NCBI GenBank assembly: GCA_002840765.1 | Contig: PHCE01000018.1 | Coordinates: 39,254 to 103,253, forward strand | Direction: 5' to 3' | Source of the DNA: Betaproteobacteria bacterium HGW-Betaproteobacteria-7 | GTDB taxonomy: Bacteria > Pseudomonadota > Gammaproteobacteria > Burkholderiales > Rhodocyclaceae | Length of the DNA stretch: 64,000 nt | Part shown: positions 45,201 through 53,388 of the stretch, one piece after another | How positions within the stretch are numbered: position 1 is the stretch's first letter | How the letters are laid out: the number at the start of each line of letters is the position of its first letter | The notes under the pieces: model-generated | Databases searched by the model: none | Seen by the model: the letters and a program-made list of their open reading frames with translations, nothing else | What the model was told of the DNA's origin: nothing | Program-made: the position numbers and the translations under genes

Positions 45201-45232
45201 GCTTGCGCGCTTGGCTACTGAGCATTGCACAT

Positions 45233-45249
45233 CTGGCATATGCCTTGCT
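45233..45249 (+). promoter_or_regulatory. sigma54 promoter of the meta-cleavage operon
   Basis: CTGGCATATGCCTTGCT matches the consensus TGGCA...TTGCT with GG and GC exactly 10 bases apart. The -24 part lies in the palindrome GGCATATGCC. Transcription should start near 45260, about 88 bases before the dioxygenase ATG. Confidence 0.85.
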
Positions 45250-45347
45250 GTTATGGCTTGCCGCGATCCGGGAGATGCCGGGTACGAGAGCTTATCGGGC
45301 GGTCCGCATGGGCGATGCCGCGCAGTTCAATAACAGGAGGAGATGAA

Positions 45348-46250
45348 ATGGCTGAAATTTCGAATTTGGGTTATCTGGTCTTTGGTGCGAGTGACCTGGA
45401 CAAATGGGAGGAGTTCGCTGTCGGTATCGCCGGGATGCAAGTCGGCAATCGCGATGCCGGGCGTTCGCTGGCCTTGCGCATGGATGAGTACGAGCAGCGC
45501 ATCCTGATCGAGAAGGACAGTCAGGACGATCTCACGGCCGCTGGTTGGCTGTTTGATACGGAAGCCGATCTTGAAATCTACGTGCACAGACTGCGCGACA
45601 AAGGCGTCAAGGTTGCGGCCGGTGGCGCCGAACTGGCGGCTAATCGTCGCGTCGAGAAGCTCTATCTCTGCGAGGACCCGAATGGCTACCGTCACGAGTT
45701 CGCCTTCGGGCCGGTCTATGCGCCGCTGGCTACTCCCTTCCGCTCGTCCGTTCTGGTCAGTGGTTTCGAGACGGGCGCGCTCGGGGTCGGGCATTTCCTG
45801 GCGGTCGCCCGCAACTACAAGGAGTCCGTCGCTTTCTACCGCGAAACGCTCGGCCTGAAGATCAGCGATTACATCCGCCAGGAACTGGCGCCAGGGCTGG
45901 TGGCCGACGCCGCCTTCTTCCACGCCCGCACCGGCCGCCACCATTCCCTGGCCACCTGCTTCATTCCCAATGCGCCGAAGCGCCTGAATCATTTCATGGT
46001 CCAGGTGAATGCACTCGATGACGTCGGCCTCGCCTACGACCGCTGCATGAAGGCCGGCGTTCCGGTGTACATGGGCATCGGCCACCACCCGAACGACCAC
46101 ATGGTTTCCTTCTACGTGGTGACGCCTTCCGGTTTTGCCATGGAATTCGGTTACGGCGGGCTGGTCATCGACGACGCCAACTGGGAGGTCAAGAGCTACT
46201 CACAGCTGAGCGACTGGGGGCACCAGCGCGGCGCCGCCTTCAGCGTCTGA
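45348..46250 (+). CDS. type I extradiol ring-cleavage dioxygenase (BphC/HsaC-like)
   Basis: 300 residues, two-domain vicinal-oxygen-chelate enzyme that opens a catechol ring next to the hydroxyls. Iron ligands in the C-terminal domain are His in GVGHFLAVA, His in NHFMVQV and Glu in FAMEFGYGG; the conserved HHSL and [16 protein letters not shown] segments are present. The pattern is closest to 2,3-dihydroxybiphenyl / 3,4-DHSA dioxygenases, i.e. enzymes for catechols with a bulky 3-substituent. An AGGAGG site precedes ATG 45348; the frame is open from 45225 but that stretch contains the sigma54 promoter. First gene of the operon. Confidence 0.9.
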   Translation: MAEISNLGYLVFGASDLDKWEEFAVGIAGMQVGNRDAGRSLALRMDEYEQRILIEKDSQDDLTAAGWLFDTEADLEIYVHRLRDKGVKVAAGGAELAANRRVEKLYLCEDPNGYRHEFAFGPVYAPLATPFRSSVLVSGFETGALGVGHFLAVARNYKESVAFYRETLGLKISDYIRQELAPGLVADAAFFHARTGRHHSLATCFIPNAPKRLNHFMVQVNALDDVGLAYDRCMKAGVPVYMGIGHHPNDHMVSFYVVTPSGFAMEFGYGGLVIDDANWEVKSYSQLSDWGHQRGAAFSV

Positions 46251-46266
46251 TCCGGAGGTGAATGCC

Positions 46267-46824
46267 ATGTCTGCAAGTCATGCAATAGCTGAAGACTGTG
46301 TCTCCTTGGTCGATGACGTTCCGAGCGTCGATCCAGCCGATTATCTTGGCGCCATGCGTTACTTCTCGGCGGGCTGCTCGATCATCGCCTCGGCGGATGG
46401 TAGCGAGCGCTCCGGGTTGACGGCGACCGCCGTGTGCTCGGTAACGGCCGATCCACCCCGTTTGCTGGTGTGCATCAATCGCGATGTCAGGGCGCATGCG
46501 GTCATCGTCGATAGCGGCACGCTCAGCGTCAATGTCCTGTCCGCAGCCCAGGAACCGCTGGCCAAGCGCTTTGCCGGGATGCTCAAGGATGTTCGCGGCG
46601 AGGAGCGTTTCGACGAAGGCCACTGGCGGTCAGGTCAGCTCGGGGCGCCCGTTCTCGACGGTTCGCTCGCCAGTTTCGACTGCCGTGTCGTCGAAGCGGT
46701 GCCGGCCAGTACGCACACGATTTTCATCTGCGAGGTCATCGATGTCGCCGCCAACGGCGATGTCGCCCCGCTGCTTTTCTTCAATCGCAGTTTTGCAACG
46801 CTCGCCCAGCCGGGCAGCAACTAA
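46267..46824 (+). CDS. flavin reductase component of two-component monooxygenase (HsaB-like)
   Basis: 185 residues of the FMN-binding flavin reductase fold: DYLGAMRYFSAGCSIIAS, SGLTATAVCSVTADPPRLLVCINRD, LSVNVLSAAQEPLAKRFAG and the GAPVLDGSLASFDC motif. It supplies reduced FMN/FAD to the hydroxylase encoded next. The ATG at 46267 has GGAGG 8 bases upstream; a GTG at 46258 overlaps that site. About 16 bases separate it from the dioxygenase gene. Confidence 0.9.
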   Translation: MSASHAIAEDCVSLVDDVPSVDPADYLGAMRYFSAGCSIIASADGSERSGLTATAVCSVTADPPRLLVCINRDVRAHAVIVDSGTLSVNVLSAAQEPLAKRFAGMLKDVRGEERFDEGHWRSGQLGAPVLDGSLASFDCRVVEAVPASTHTIFICEVIDVAANGDVAPLLFFNRSFATLAQPGSN

Positions 46825-46848
46825 ATAACCAGTGGAGTGAGACAAACC

Positions 46849-48060
46849 ATGAACGATATCGTTAGCAACATCAATTTGAGCCAGGAAATTCCCACCGCCG
46901 AGGAACTGGTCCGTCGCGCCAACGCGATGATTCCCATGCTGCGTGCCCAGGCCGATGCCACCGAGCGCGCCCGTTGTGTGCCCAAGGAAACGATCCAGGC
47001 TTTCCGCGAGGCCGGCTTTTTCAAGATCCTCCAGCCCAAGCGCTGGGGTGGCTGGGAGATGGGGCCGCTGGTCTTCTGGCAGGTCCTGATGGAACTCGGC
47101 CGGGGCTGCGGCAGCGCCGCCTGGAACATGATGATCCTCGGCGTGCATCAGTGGGAAGTCGCGCTGTTCGATCCGAAGGTTGGCGATGATGTCTGGGGCG
47201 AGAACAACGAGATTCTCATCTCTTCCTCTTACGCACCCTTCGGCACGGCGACCAAGGTCGATGGCGGCTATGTCATCAACGGCAAATGGGGCACCTCCAG
47301 CGGCTGCGACCACGCCCAATGGGCTTTCGTCAGCACCTACGTCTTCAATGAAGAGCAGCAGCCCACCGACCGCCTGGTCTTCCTGCTCCCGCGCAGCGAG
47401 TACGAGTTGCTCGATGATTGGCACGTCTTCGGCTTGGCTGGCACAGGCAGCAAGAGCTTGTTGGTCAAGGATGTCTTCGTCCCCGACTACCGGGTGCACA
47501 GCACGGTCGACGCGCACTACATGGAGCGGCCGCTGCCCTTCCGTGTTCCCTTCCCATTCGCCTTCTACTCGTCGGTGCCGGCGGTGCTGATCGGCTTCGC
47601 CCAGGGGGCGATCGATGTCTATGTCGAGCAAATGAAGGTGCGCACCAACATCAACGGCGTGGCGCAGGCGGCGATGAGCCCCTATGTCAAGGATCGGCTG
47701 GGCAACGCCGTGTCCAAGGTTCGCAGCTGCCGCATGCGCCTGGCTGCGATCGCCGAGGAGGTGATCGGTTATGTATCGCGCGGTGAGCCGATTCCGGTCG
47801 ACAAGCGGGTCCATTACACGGTCGATACCGCCCGTATCGGCCGTGAGTGCGAGGAAGCGGTGCTGCTGCTCTACAAGGCTACGTCGGCCCGCGGCATTTT
47901 CATGGGCAATCCCATGCAGCGCATCCTGCGCGATACGCTGGTCGGCGCCAACCACATCACGCAGAACGCCGACGACAACGCCGGCGTTCTCGGCGGCTAC
48001 CTGCTGGGACAAGCCGATGCGCTGCCGCCGTTCATGTACGGCTATCCGGGTCAGGTCTGA
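46849..48060 (+). CDS. flavin-dependent aromatic hydroxylase, acyl-CoA-dehydrogenase fold (HsaA-like)
   Basis: 403 residues of the group D two-component flavin monooxygenases (HsaA, HpaH/C2 type). Segments: CVPKETIQAFREAGFFKILQPKRWGGWE, GSAAWNMMILGVHQWEVALF, GYVINGKWGTSSGCDHAQWAF, FGLAGTGSKSLLVKDVFVP and the C-terminal LVGANHITQNADDNAGVLGG with the conserved late helix. It should hydroxylate a phenol ortho to its hydroxyl to give the catechol for the dioxygenase. This is unlike the multicomponent phenol hydroxylases usually found with DmpR-type regulators. Ribosome site GGAG, about 11 bases upstream. Confidence 0.9.
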   Translation: MNDIVSNINLSQEIPTAEELVRRANAMIPMLRAQADATERARCVPKETIQAFREAGFFKILQPKRWGGWEMGPLVFWQVLMELGRGCGSAAWNMMILGVHQWEVALFDPKVGDDVWGENNEILISSSYAPFGTATKVDGGYVINGKWGTSSGCDHAQWAFVSTYVFNEEQQPTDRLVFLLPRSEYELLDDWHVFGLAGTGSKSLLVKDVFVPDYRVHSTVDAHYMERPLPFRVPFPFAFYSSVPAVLIGFAQGAIDVYVEQMKVRTNINGVAQAAMSPYVKDRLGNAVSKVRSCRMRLAAIAEEVIGYVSRGEPIPVDKRVHYTVDTARIGRECEEAVLLLYKATSARGIFMGNPMQRILRDTLVGANHITQNADDNAGVLGGYLLGQADALPPFMYGYPGQV

Positions 48061-48149
48061 CCGAAGCGTTTCCCGAGAGAACGGGTTCCGGAGCCGTCGC
48101 TGGCGGTTCCGGGACAGTCACGGCACTCATTTCCCGATTGGAGAAAAAA

Positions 48150-49022
48150 TTGATCGACAGGCGCTTTGTAGAAATTGGCGACGGGCTCAGCCTGCACTAC
48201 GCGGAATGCGGAGAAGGTCCCCCCGTCATCTTTGTTCACGGCAGTGGGCCCGGTGCCAGCGGCCACAGCAACTTTGCCGACAACATGCGAGCCTTTGCCC
48301 GGGCCGGCTTCCGGGCGATTGCGGTGGATCTGCTGGGCTACGGCGATTCGAGCAAGCCGACGGACAAAAACTACACTCTGGATTTGCACGTTCCAGCCCT
48401 GAAGCAGTTTGTGGACAAGTTGAAACTTTCCCGCGTGTCCCTGGTTGGCAATTCGTTGGGGGGGGCGGTGTCGATGCGCTTCGCCATGGACTATCCGGAA
48501 TTTATGGATCGTCTGGTTCTTCTTGCTCCCGGTGGTCTGGCTCCCCGATTGCGCTACCTGCGGATGCCGGGGATACAGGCCATGATGTGGTCGCAACTCG
48601 GTCCCGGCGGGCCGACTTTCAAAAAGCTGCAGGGGGTCTTCGACAAACAGCTTTTCGATCCTTCCCAGCTTTCCCGGGAGTTGGTCGAGCAACGCTTCCA
48701 CGTGGCGCTGACCCAGCCGCGCCAGGTGTACAAGACTCTGAAGGTCGACAATCTCGTCTCCCGCCTCGGCGAAATCCATTGTCCGACGCTGGTCTTCTGG
48801 GGCACCGACGACAAGTTCTGTCCGGTCGATACGGCCATTCCGCTGACCCAGGGAGTGGCTGATTGCCGGACGATCCTGATTGCCCGCTGTGGCCACTGGG
48901 CGCAGGTCGAGCATCCGCGACTGTTCAATCGTGAGGCGATCAGCTTCCTGTCCGGCGATGCCGTCAAGGGCGAGAGCGCCGTTGAGGCGCTGGGCAATCG
49001 GTTGATTTCTGCAGCGGCTTGA
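48150..49022 (+). CDS. meta-cleavage product C-C hydrolase (BphD/HsaD-like)
   Basis: 290 residues, the family length when started at TTG 48150 (LIDRRFVEIGDGLSLHYAE), which has a GGAGAAAAAA ribosome site; no suitable ATG exists. The alpha/beta-hydrolase triad: Ser in GNSLGG, Asp in WGTDDKFCP, His in CGHWAQVEHP. The oxyanion region HGSGPGASGHSNF is typical of this family. It cuts the ring-opened dienoate into 2-hydroxypenta-2,4-dienoate and a carboxylic acid carrying the original side chain. It lies 89 bases after the hydroxylase gene. Confidence 0.9.
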   Translation: MIDRRFVEIGDGLSLHYAECGEGPPVIFVHGSGPGASGHSNFADNMRAFARAGFRAIAVDLLGYGDSSKPTDKNYTLDLHVPALKQFVDKLKLSRVSLVGNSLGGAVSMRFAMDYPEFMDRLVLLAPGGLAPRLRYLRMPGIQAMMWSQLGPGGPTFKKLQGVFDKQLFDPSQLSRELVEQRFHVALTQPRQVYKTLKVDNLVSRLGEIHCPTLVFWGTDDKFCPVDTAIPLTQGVADCRTILIARCGHWAQVEHPRLFNREAISFLSGDAVKGESAVEALGNRLISAAA

Positions 49023-49038
49023 GCATACGAGAGAAAAA

Positions 49039-49821
49039 ATGGAGCCAACCCTGATTAATGACTTGGGCGACGAGCTGTATCGCGCCCTGGTTTCGCGCGA
49101 AGCGGTCGAACCCCTGACCAACCGCCATCCGGACATCACCATCGAGGATGCATACCGCATCCAGCAGCGGATGATCTCGCATCGCCTCGACAAAGGTGAA
49201 AAAGTCGTCGGCAAGAAGATCGGCGTCACCAGCAAGGCGGTGATGAGCATGCTCGGCGTCGGCCAGCCGGATTTCGGCTACATGCTCGACGGCATGGCTT
49301 ACCCGGAAGGGCAGGCCATCGACAGCAAGACGCTGATCCAACCCAAGGCGGAAGGCGAGATCGCCTTTGTCCTGAAGCGGGATGTCATGGGGCCGGGCGT
49401 CACCGCTGCTGAAATCCTGGCGGCGACGGAAGGCGTCATGGTCTGTTTCGAGATTGTCGACTCGCGTATCCGCGACTGGAAAATCAGGATTCAGGACACC
49501 GTCGCCGACAACGCCTCGTGCGGTGGATTCGTGCTCGGCAGCAGCCTGATCGATGTGCGCCAGGCCGATTTGATCACCTGCGGCATGGTGCTGGAGAAAA
49601 ACGGCGAGGTCGTCGTCACCGGCGCCGGCGCCGCCACGATGAATTCCCCTGTCAATGCCATGGTTTGGCTGGCCAATACCCTCGGCCGGCTCGGCATTCC
49701 CCTGAAGGCCGGTGAAGTCGTGCTCTCGGGGGCGCTCGGCGCCATGGTCCCGGTTGGCGCCGGGGATCAGCTCAGGGTCAGCATCGGCGGACTCGGCAGT
49801 TGCGCCATCCGGTTTGCTTGA
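49039..49821 (+). CDS. dmpE: 2-hydroxypenta-2,4-dienoate (2-oxopent-4-enoate) hydratase
   Basis: Adds water to 2-hydroxypenta-2,4-dienoate to give 4-hydroxy-2-oxovalerate, 260 residues. Near-complete family pattern: LINDLGDELYRALVSRE, GKKIGVTSKAVMSMLGVGQPDFGYM, metal-binding KAEGEIAFVLKRD, CFEIVDSRIRDWKIRIQDTVADNASCG and VVLSGALGA-type end. It follows the hydrolase by 16 bases and precedes dmpF by 36. Confidence 0.95.
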   Translation: MEPTLINDLGDELYRALVSREAVEPLTNRHPDITIEDAYRIQQRMISHRLDKGEKVVGKKIGVTSKAVMSMLGVGQPDFGYMLDGMAYPEGQAIDSKTLIQPKAEGEIAFVLKRDVMGPGVTAAEILAATEGVMVCFEIVDSRIRDWKIRIQDTVADNASCGGFVLGSSLIDVRQADLITCGMVLEKNGEVVVTGAGAATMNSPVNAMVWLANTLGRLGIPLKAGEVVLSGALGAMVPVGAGDQLRVSIGGLGSCAIRFA

Positions 49822-49857
49822 ATTCACAACCCCAATAACTCATTCGCGGAGACAAAC

Positions 49858-50787
49858 ATGGCGAACAAAATCCGTTGCGCGCTGATTGGTCCGGGCAACA
49901 TCGGCACCGATCTGCTGTACAAGCTCAAGCGCAGCCCCTATCTGGAACCGGCCTGGATGGTCGGTATTGATCCAGAATCGGAAGGACTCAAGCGCGCCGT
50001 CGAGATGGGACTCAAGGTCACTGCCGACGGCGTCGACGGACTCCTGCCGCACGTGCTGGCCGACAATATCCAGATCGCCTTTGACGCCACCTCGGCCTAT
50101 GTCCACGCCGAGAACAGTCGCAAGCTCAACGCCCTCGGCGTGCTGATGATCGACCTGACGCCGGCCGCCATCGGGCCCTTCTGCGTTCCGCCGGTCAATC
50201 TCAAGGAACTGGTCGGGCGCCAGGAAATGAACGCCAACATGGTCACCTGCGGCGGCCAGGCCACCATCCCCATGGTCGCCGCCATCTCCCGGGTGCAGAA
50301 GGTCAAGTACGGCGAAATCGTTGCCACCATCAGCTCGAAGAGCGCCGGCCCCGGCACGCGGAAAAACATCGACGAATTCACCCGCACCACCTCGGGCGCC
50401 ATCGAGCAGGTCGGCGGCGCCGCCCAGGGCAAGGCGATCATCATCATAAACCCGGCCGAACCGCCGCTGATCATGCGCGACACCGTGCACTGCCTGACCG
50501 AAGGCACGCCGGATCAGGCGCGGATCACCGACTCGATCCACAGCATGATTGCTGAAGTTCAGAAATACGTGCCCGGCTACCGCCTGGTCAATGGCCCGGT
50601 CTTCGACGGCAACCGCGTCTCCGTCTTTCTCGAAGTGCAGGGCCTTGGCGACTTCCTGCCGACCTATGCCGGCAACCTCGACATCATGACCGCGGCGGCG
50701 GCCCGTACCGCTGAAATGTTCGCCGAGGTAATGATCAACGGCATGCTCAAGCTTGAGCAGCGCATTGACGCGATGTCAGCAGCCTAA
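49858..50787 (+). CDS. dmpF: acetaldehyde dehydrogenase (acylating)
   Basis: Converts acetaldehyde, NAD and CoA to acetyl-CoA; forms a channelling complex with the aldolase. 309 residues. NAD site [16 protein letters not shown]; catalytic Cys in [29 protein letters not shown] is the usual downstream motif. GGAGA lies 8 bases upstream of the ATG. It precedes dmpG by 12 bases. Confidence 0.96.
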   Translation: MANKIRCALIGPGNIGTDLLYKLKRSPYLEPAWMVGIDPESEGLKRAVEMGLKVTADGVDGLLPHVLADNIQIAFDATSAYVHAENSRKLNALGVLMIDLTPAAIGPFCVPPVNLKELVGRQEMNANMVTCGGQATIPMVAAISRVQKVKYGEIVATISSKSAGPGTRKNIDEFTRTTSGAIEQVGGAAQGKAIIIINPAEPPLIMRDTVHCLTEGTPDQARITDSIHSMIAEVQKYVPGYRLVNGPVFDGNRVSVFLEVQGLGDFLPTYAGNLDIMTAAAARTAEMFAEVMINGMLKLEQRIDAMSAA

Positions 50788-50799
50788 GGAGAAAAAGAA

Positions 50800-51825
50800 A
50801 TGACCCTACGCGGCAAGAATATTACCGTCCATGACATGACCCTGCGCGACGGCATGCACCCCAAGCGCCACCAGATGACCCTCGAGCAGATGATCGCCAT
50901 CGCCTGTGGCCTCGACGAGGCCGGCGTCCCGCTGATTGAAGTCACCCACGGCGACGGCCTCGGCGGTTCCTCGGTCAACTACGGCTTCCCGGCCCACACC
51001 GACGAGGAATACCTCGGTGCGGTGATCCCGCGGATGAAGCAGGCCAAGGTCTCGGCCCTGCTGCTGCCCGGCATCGGTACCGTCGATCACCTGAAGATGG
51101 CCCGCGAGCTGGGTGTGCACACCATCCGCGTCGCCACCCACTGCACCGAGGCCGACGTCTCCGAGCAGCACATCACCATGGCCCGCAAGCTCGACATGGA
51201 CACAGTCGGCTTCCTGATGATGAGCCACATGAACAGTGCTGAAGGCCTGGTCAAGCAGGCCAGGTTGATGGAAGGCTACGGCGCCAACTGCATCTACGTC
51301 ACCGACTCGGCCGGCCACCTGCTGCCGGACGGCGTCAAGGAACGCCTGTCGGCCGTGCGTGCGGCGCTGAAGCCGGAAACCGAACTCGGCTTCCACGGCC
51401 ACCACAACCTGGCCATGGGCGTCGCCAACTCCATCGCCGCCGTCGAAGCCGGTGCCAACCGCATCGACGCCGCGGCGGCCGGCCTGGGGGCCGGTGCCGG
51501 CAACCCGCCGATGGAAGTGCTGATCGCCGTATGCAGCCTGATGGGGATCCAGACCGGTGTCGACGTGGCGAAGATCACCGATGTCGCCGAAGACCTGGTG
51601 GTGCCGATCATGGATTTCCCGATCCGCATCGACCGCGATGCGCTGACCCTGGGTTATGCCGGCGTCTATGGCTCCTTCCTGTTGTTCGCCAAGCGGGCCG
51701 CCGTGAAATACGGTGTGCCGGCGCGCGACATCCTGGTCGAACTGGGCCGCCGCGGTATGGTCGGCGGGCAGGAGGACATGATCGAGGATACGGCCATGAC
51801 CATGGCCCGTGCCAAGGGCATTTGA
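50800..51825 (+). CDS. dmpG: 4-hydroxy-2-oxovalerate aldolase
   Basis: Splits 4-hydroxy-2-oxovalerate into pyruvate and acetaldehyde, which is handed to DmpF. 341 residues. HMGL-like barrel with [16 protein letters not shown] at the metal/active site, [17 protein letters not shown], and the metal-binding [15 protein letters not shown]. The C-terminal domain mediates contact with DmpF. Last gene of the operon; a hairpin follows. Confidence 0.96.
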   Translation: MTLRGKNITVHDMTLRDGMHPKRHQMTLEQMIAIACGLDEAGVPLIEVTHGDGLGGSSVNYGFPAHTDEEYLGAVIPRMKQAKVSALLLPGIGTVDHLKMARELGVHTIRVATHCTEADVSEQHITMARKLDMDTVGFLMMSHMNSAEGLVKQARLMEGYGANCIYVTDSAGHLLPDGVKERLSAVRAALKPETELGFHGHHNLAMGVANSIAAVEAGANRIDAAAAGLGAGAGNPPMEVLIAVCSLMGIQTGVDVAKITDVAEDLVVPIMDFPIRIDRDALTLGYAGVYGSFLLFAKRAAVKYGVPARDILVELGRRGMVGGQEDMIEDTAMTMARAKGI

Positions 51826-51857
51826 GCAGCCTGCCTGTCGATCACGTTGGCGGTTGG

Positions 51858-51880
51858 AGCATCCCGGCAACGGGGATGCT
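51858..51880 (+). terminator. hairpin after dmpG
   Basis: Arms AGCATCCC and GGGATGCT around a 7-base loop, then GAGTGTTTTC. It probably ends the meta operon; the T tract is short. Another small stem (CATCCCC/GGGGATG) lies at 51968-51987. Confidence 0.6.
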
Positions 51881-52010
51881 GAGTGTTTTCAGAGCGCGCT
51901 GCGCCGCGCTGACTTGCCCGCCCCGGCTCTGCACGAAAAAATCAGCCGCCAATCGCAGCCTATATTCCATCCCCTATGAAGGGGATGAGGGTAAAGGCTC
52001 AATCCCCTTA

Positions 52011-52256
52011 TGCTGGGATTCTTTCCACTACCTGCGCTAACTGTCCTTCAATTTCGTCAAGATCGATGGGGAATTTGAGAACAGCATCGTGCATTCACCC
52101 GTAGACCGAACCCTGGCGCGCAATTTGACACGCCTTTGTCAGGAAATCGGGATTTTTACGATCGCGAAATTCATTGAGAACGAAGCCGCGCGGACGATGG
52201 GTGTCGCCTACGCTCAAGGATTTCATCTCGCCAGGCCGGCGCCGCAGATGTTCTGA
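52011..52256 (+). pseudogene. remnant of an EAL-domain (c-di-GMP phosphodiesterase) gene
   Basis: Translating the frame that ends at TGA 52254 gives SFHYLR, an in-frame stop (TAA 52038), then LSFNFVKIDGEFENSIV, DRTLARNLTRLCQEIG, TIAKFIENEAA and YAQGFHLARPAPQMF. This is the C-terminal part of an EAL domain in the right motif order. It has no start, carries an internal stop, and lacks a few residues between ENEAA and YAQGF. The N-terminal part is absent. It is a relic, unrelated in position to the intact GGDEF-EAL gene at the window start. The wider gap 51826-52415 holds nothing else I can support. Confidence 0.75.
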
Positions 52257-52415
52257 CTGGGTGCGTCGGTGGTGATTGCGACGTTCAGTCGGCCTATATT
52301 TGCAGACAGGTCTTCTTCCATGACGGTAGGGTTACGGAGGCGAGGCTCTTGATCGGCTAATTCGCCGCTTATTCTGGATTATTCAGTATGTCCAACCCCT
52401 GCAACCAAGGAGTAA

Positions 52416-53024
52416 ACAAAACTCTACTTTTCCCCGGGTGCCTGCTCCCTTTCTCCGCACATCGTCCTGCGCGAACTCGGCCTGACACATGACATTGAGC
52501 GGGTGGATATCAAGGCCCATGTCACCGCGGATGGCGCCGATTTCTATGCCATCAATCCCAAGGGCTACGTGCCGGCCCTGTTGCTTGACGACGGCCAACT
52601 GCTCACCGAAGGCCCGGCCATCCTCCAGTACCTGGCTGACCTCAAGCCGGAGGCCGGACTGTTGCCGCCGGCTGGCACCGTGGAACGTGCCCGTGTGCAG
52701 GAATGGCTGACTTTCATCGGTACCGAATTGCACAAGAATTTCAGTGCGCTCTTCGATCCTCAGGCCTCGAACGACTGGAAGGCTGCAGCGAAGGCCAAGA
52801 TCGGGAGTCGCTTCGCTTTCGTCGACAAGGCGCTGACCGGTCGCGACTATCTGACTGGTGGCGATTTCTGCGTTGCCGACGCGTACCTTTTTGCCGTCGT
52901 TAACTGGGCCGGCTTCCTCCGCATGGATTTGTCGGATTTGGCGGCACTGGCGGCATTCCACAAGCGCGTTGGAGCCCGGCCGGCGGTGGTGGCGGCGATG
53001 ACGGCCGAGGGATTGCTTAAGTAA
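52416..53024 (+). pseudogene. BphK-like glutathione S-transferase with destroyed start codon
   Basis: From 52419 the frame encodes a complete beta-class GST: KLYFSPGACSLSPHIVLREL with the catalytic Cys (Cys10 in BphK numbering), then YAINPKGYVPALLLDDGQ, LTEGPAILQYLAD and SVAD-like CVADAYLF. A perfect AAGGAG lies at 52407-52412. However, the codon where ATG belongs reads ACA. The bases TAAAC-A-AAA-CTC-TAC look like TAAAC-ATG-AAA-CTC-TAC with TG lost. The only in-frame start left is GTG 52503, which drops the first 29 residues including the Cys. BphK-type enzymes often accompany meta-cleavage operons. A sequencing error is the alternative explanation. Confidence 0.75.
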
Positions 53025-53388
53025 GCGTCAGCAGCGCTTTGTCTGCACGAGGGCCGCCAACTTGTCGCCATTGAAGCTTGCTGTGGTCCGCTTCTTCGCC
53101 TCCCGGCGCCATCGTACCAAGGGTTCTTGCATGTCAGAACAGCGATAACCGCACCTACTTGCGCCCCTGGCTCTGGGTTTCACGACTCTGCGTAACCGGG
53201 TGATCGTCTGCTCGATACACACCAACCTGGAGGAGTAGCCGCAGGGTTTCGAGTGCCTGGCGTCTGCGCCGGCCTGTCCTCGCGCGCCGAGATTGCGGAT
53301 GCACTTGAAGGCAGCGGGCTGGGAACTGGCCATCTTGTTGAACCAATAGGAACCGGGGAGGCATAGCCTCCCCAACTCCCCACGAAGG
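53025..53388. other. gene-free stretch
   Basis: 364 bases between the GST relic and the thiolase stop. A minus-strand frame (53028-53375) exists, but its product (Arg/Lys/Cys-rich) has no recognisable domain; a phrase near its end (EPLVRWRREAK) faintly recalls the tail of IS5-type transposases but is too short to call. Otherwise I see only the hairpin at 53355. Confidence 0.5.
53355..53373 (-). terminator. hairpin after thiolase gene
   Basis: Eight-base arms GGGGAGGC/GCCTCCCC with a 3-base loop, 15 bases past the thiolase stop. There is no T run on the minus strand, so termination here is tentative. Confidence 0.5.

Noticed and set aside
45225..45347. 41-residue N-terminal extension of the extradiol dioxygenase
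   Set aside because: It would start upstream of, and contain, the sigma54 -24/-12 promoter; ATG 45348 has AGGAGG and the family start.
53028..53375. Minus-strand frame with a faint IS5-transposase-like phrase (EPLVRWRREAK)
   Set aside because: The resemblance covers only a few residues, with no DDE motif, terminal repeats or target duplication.
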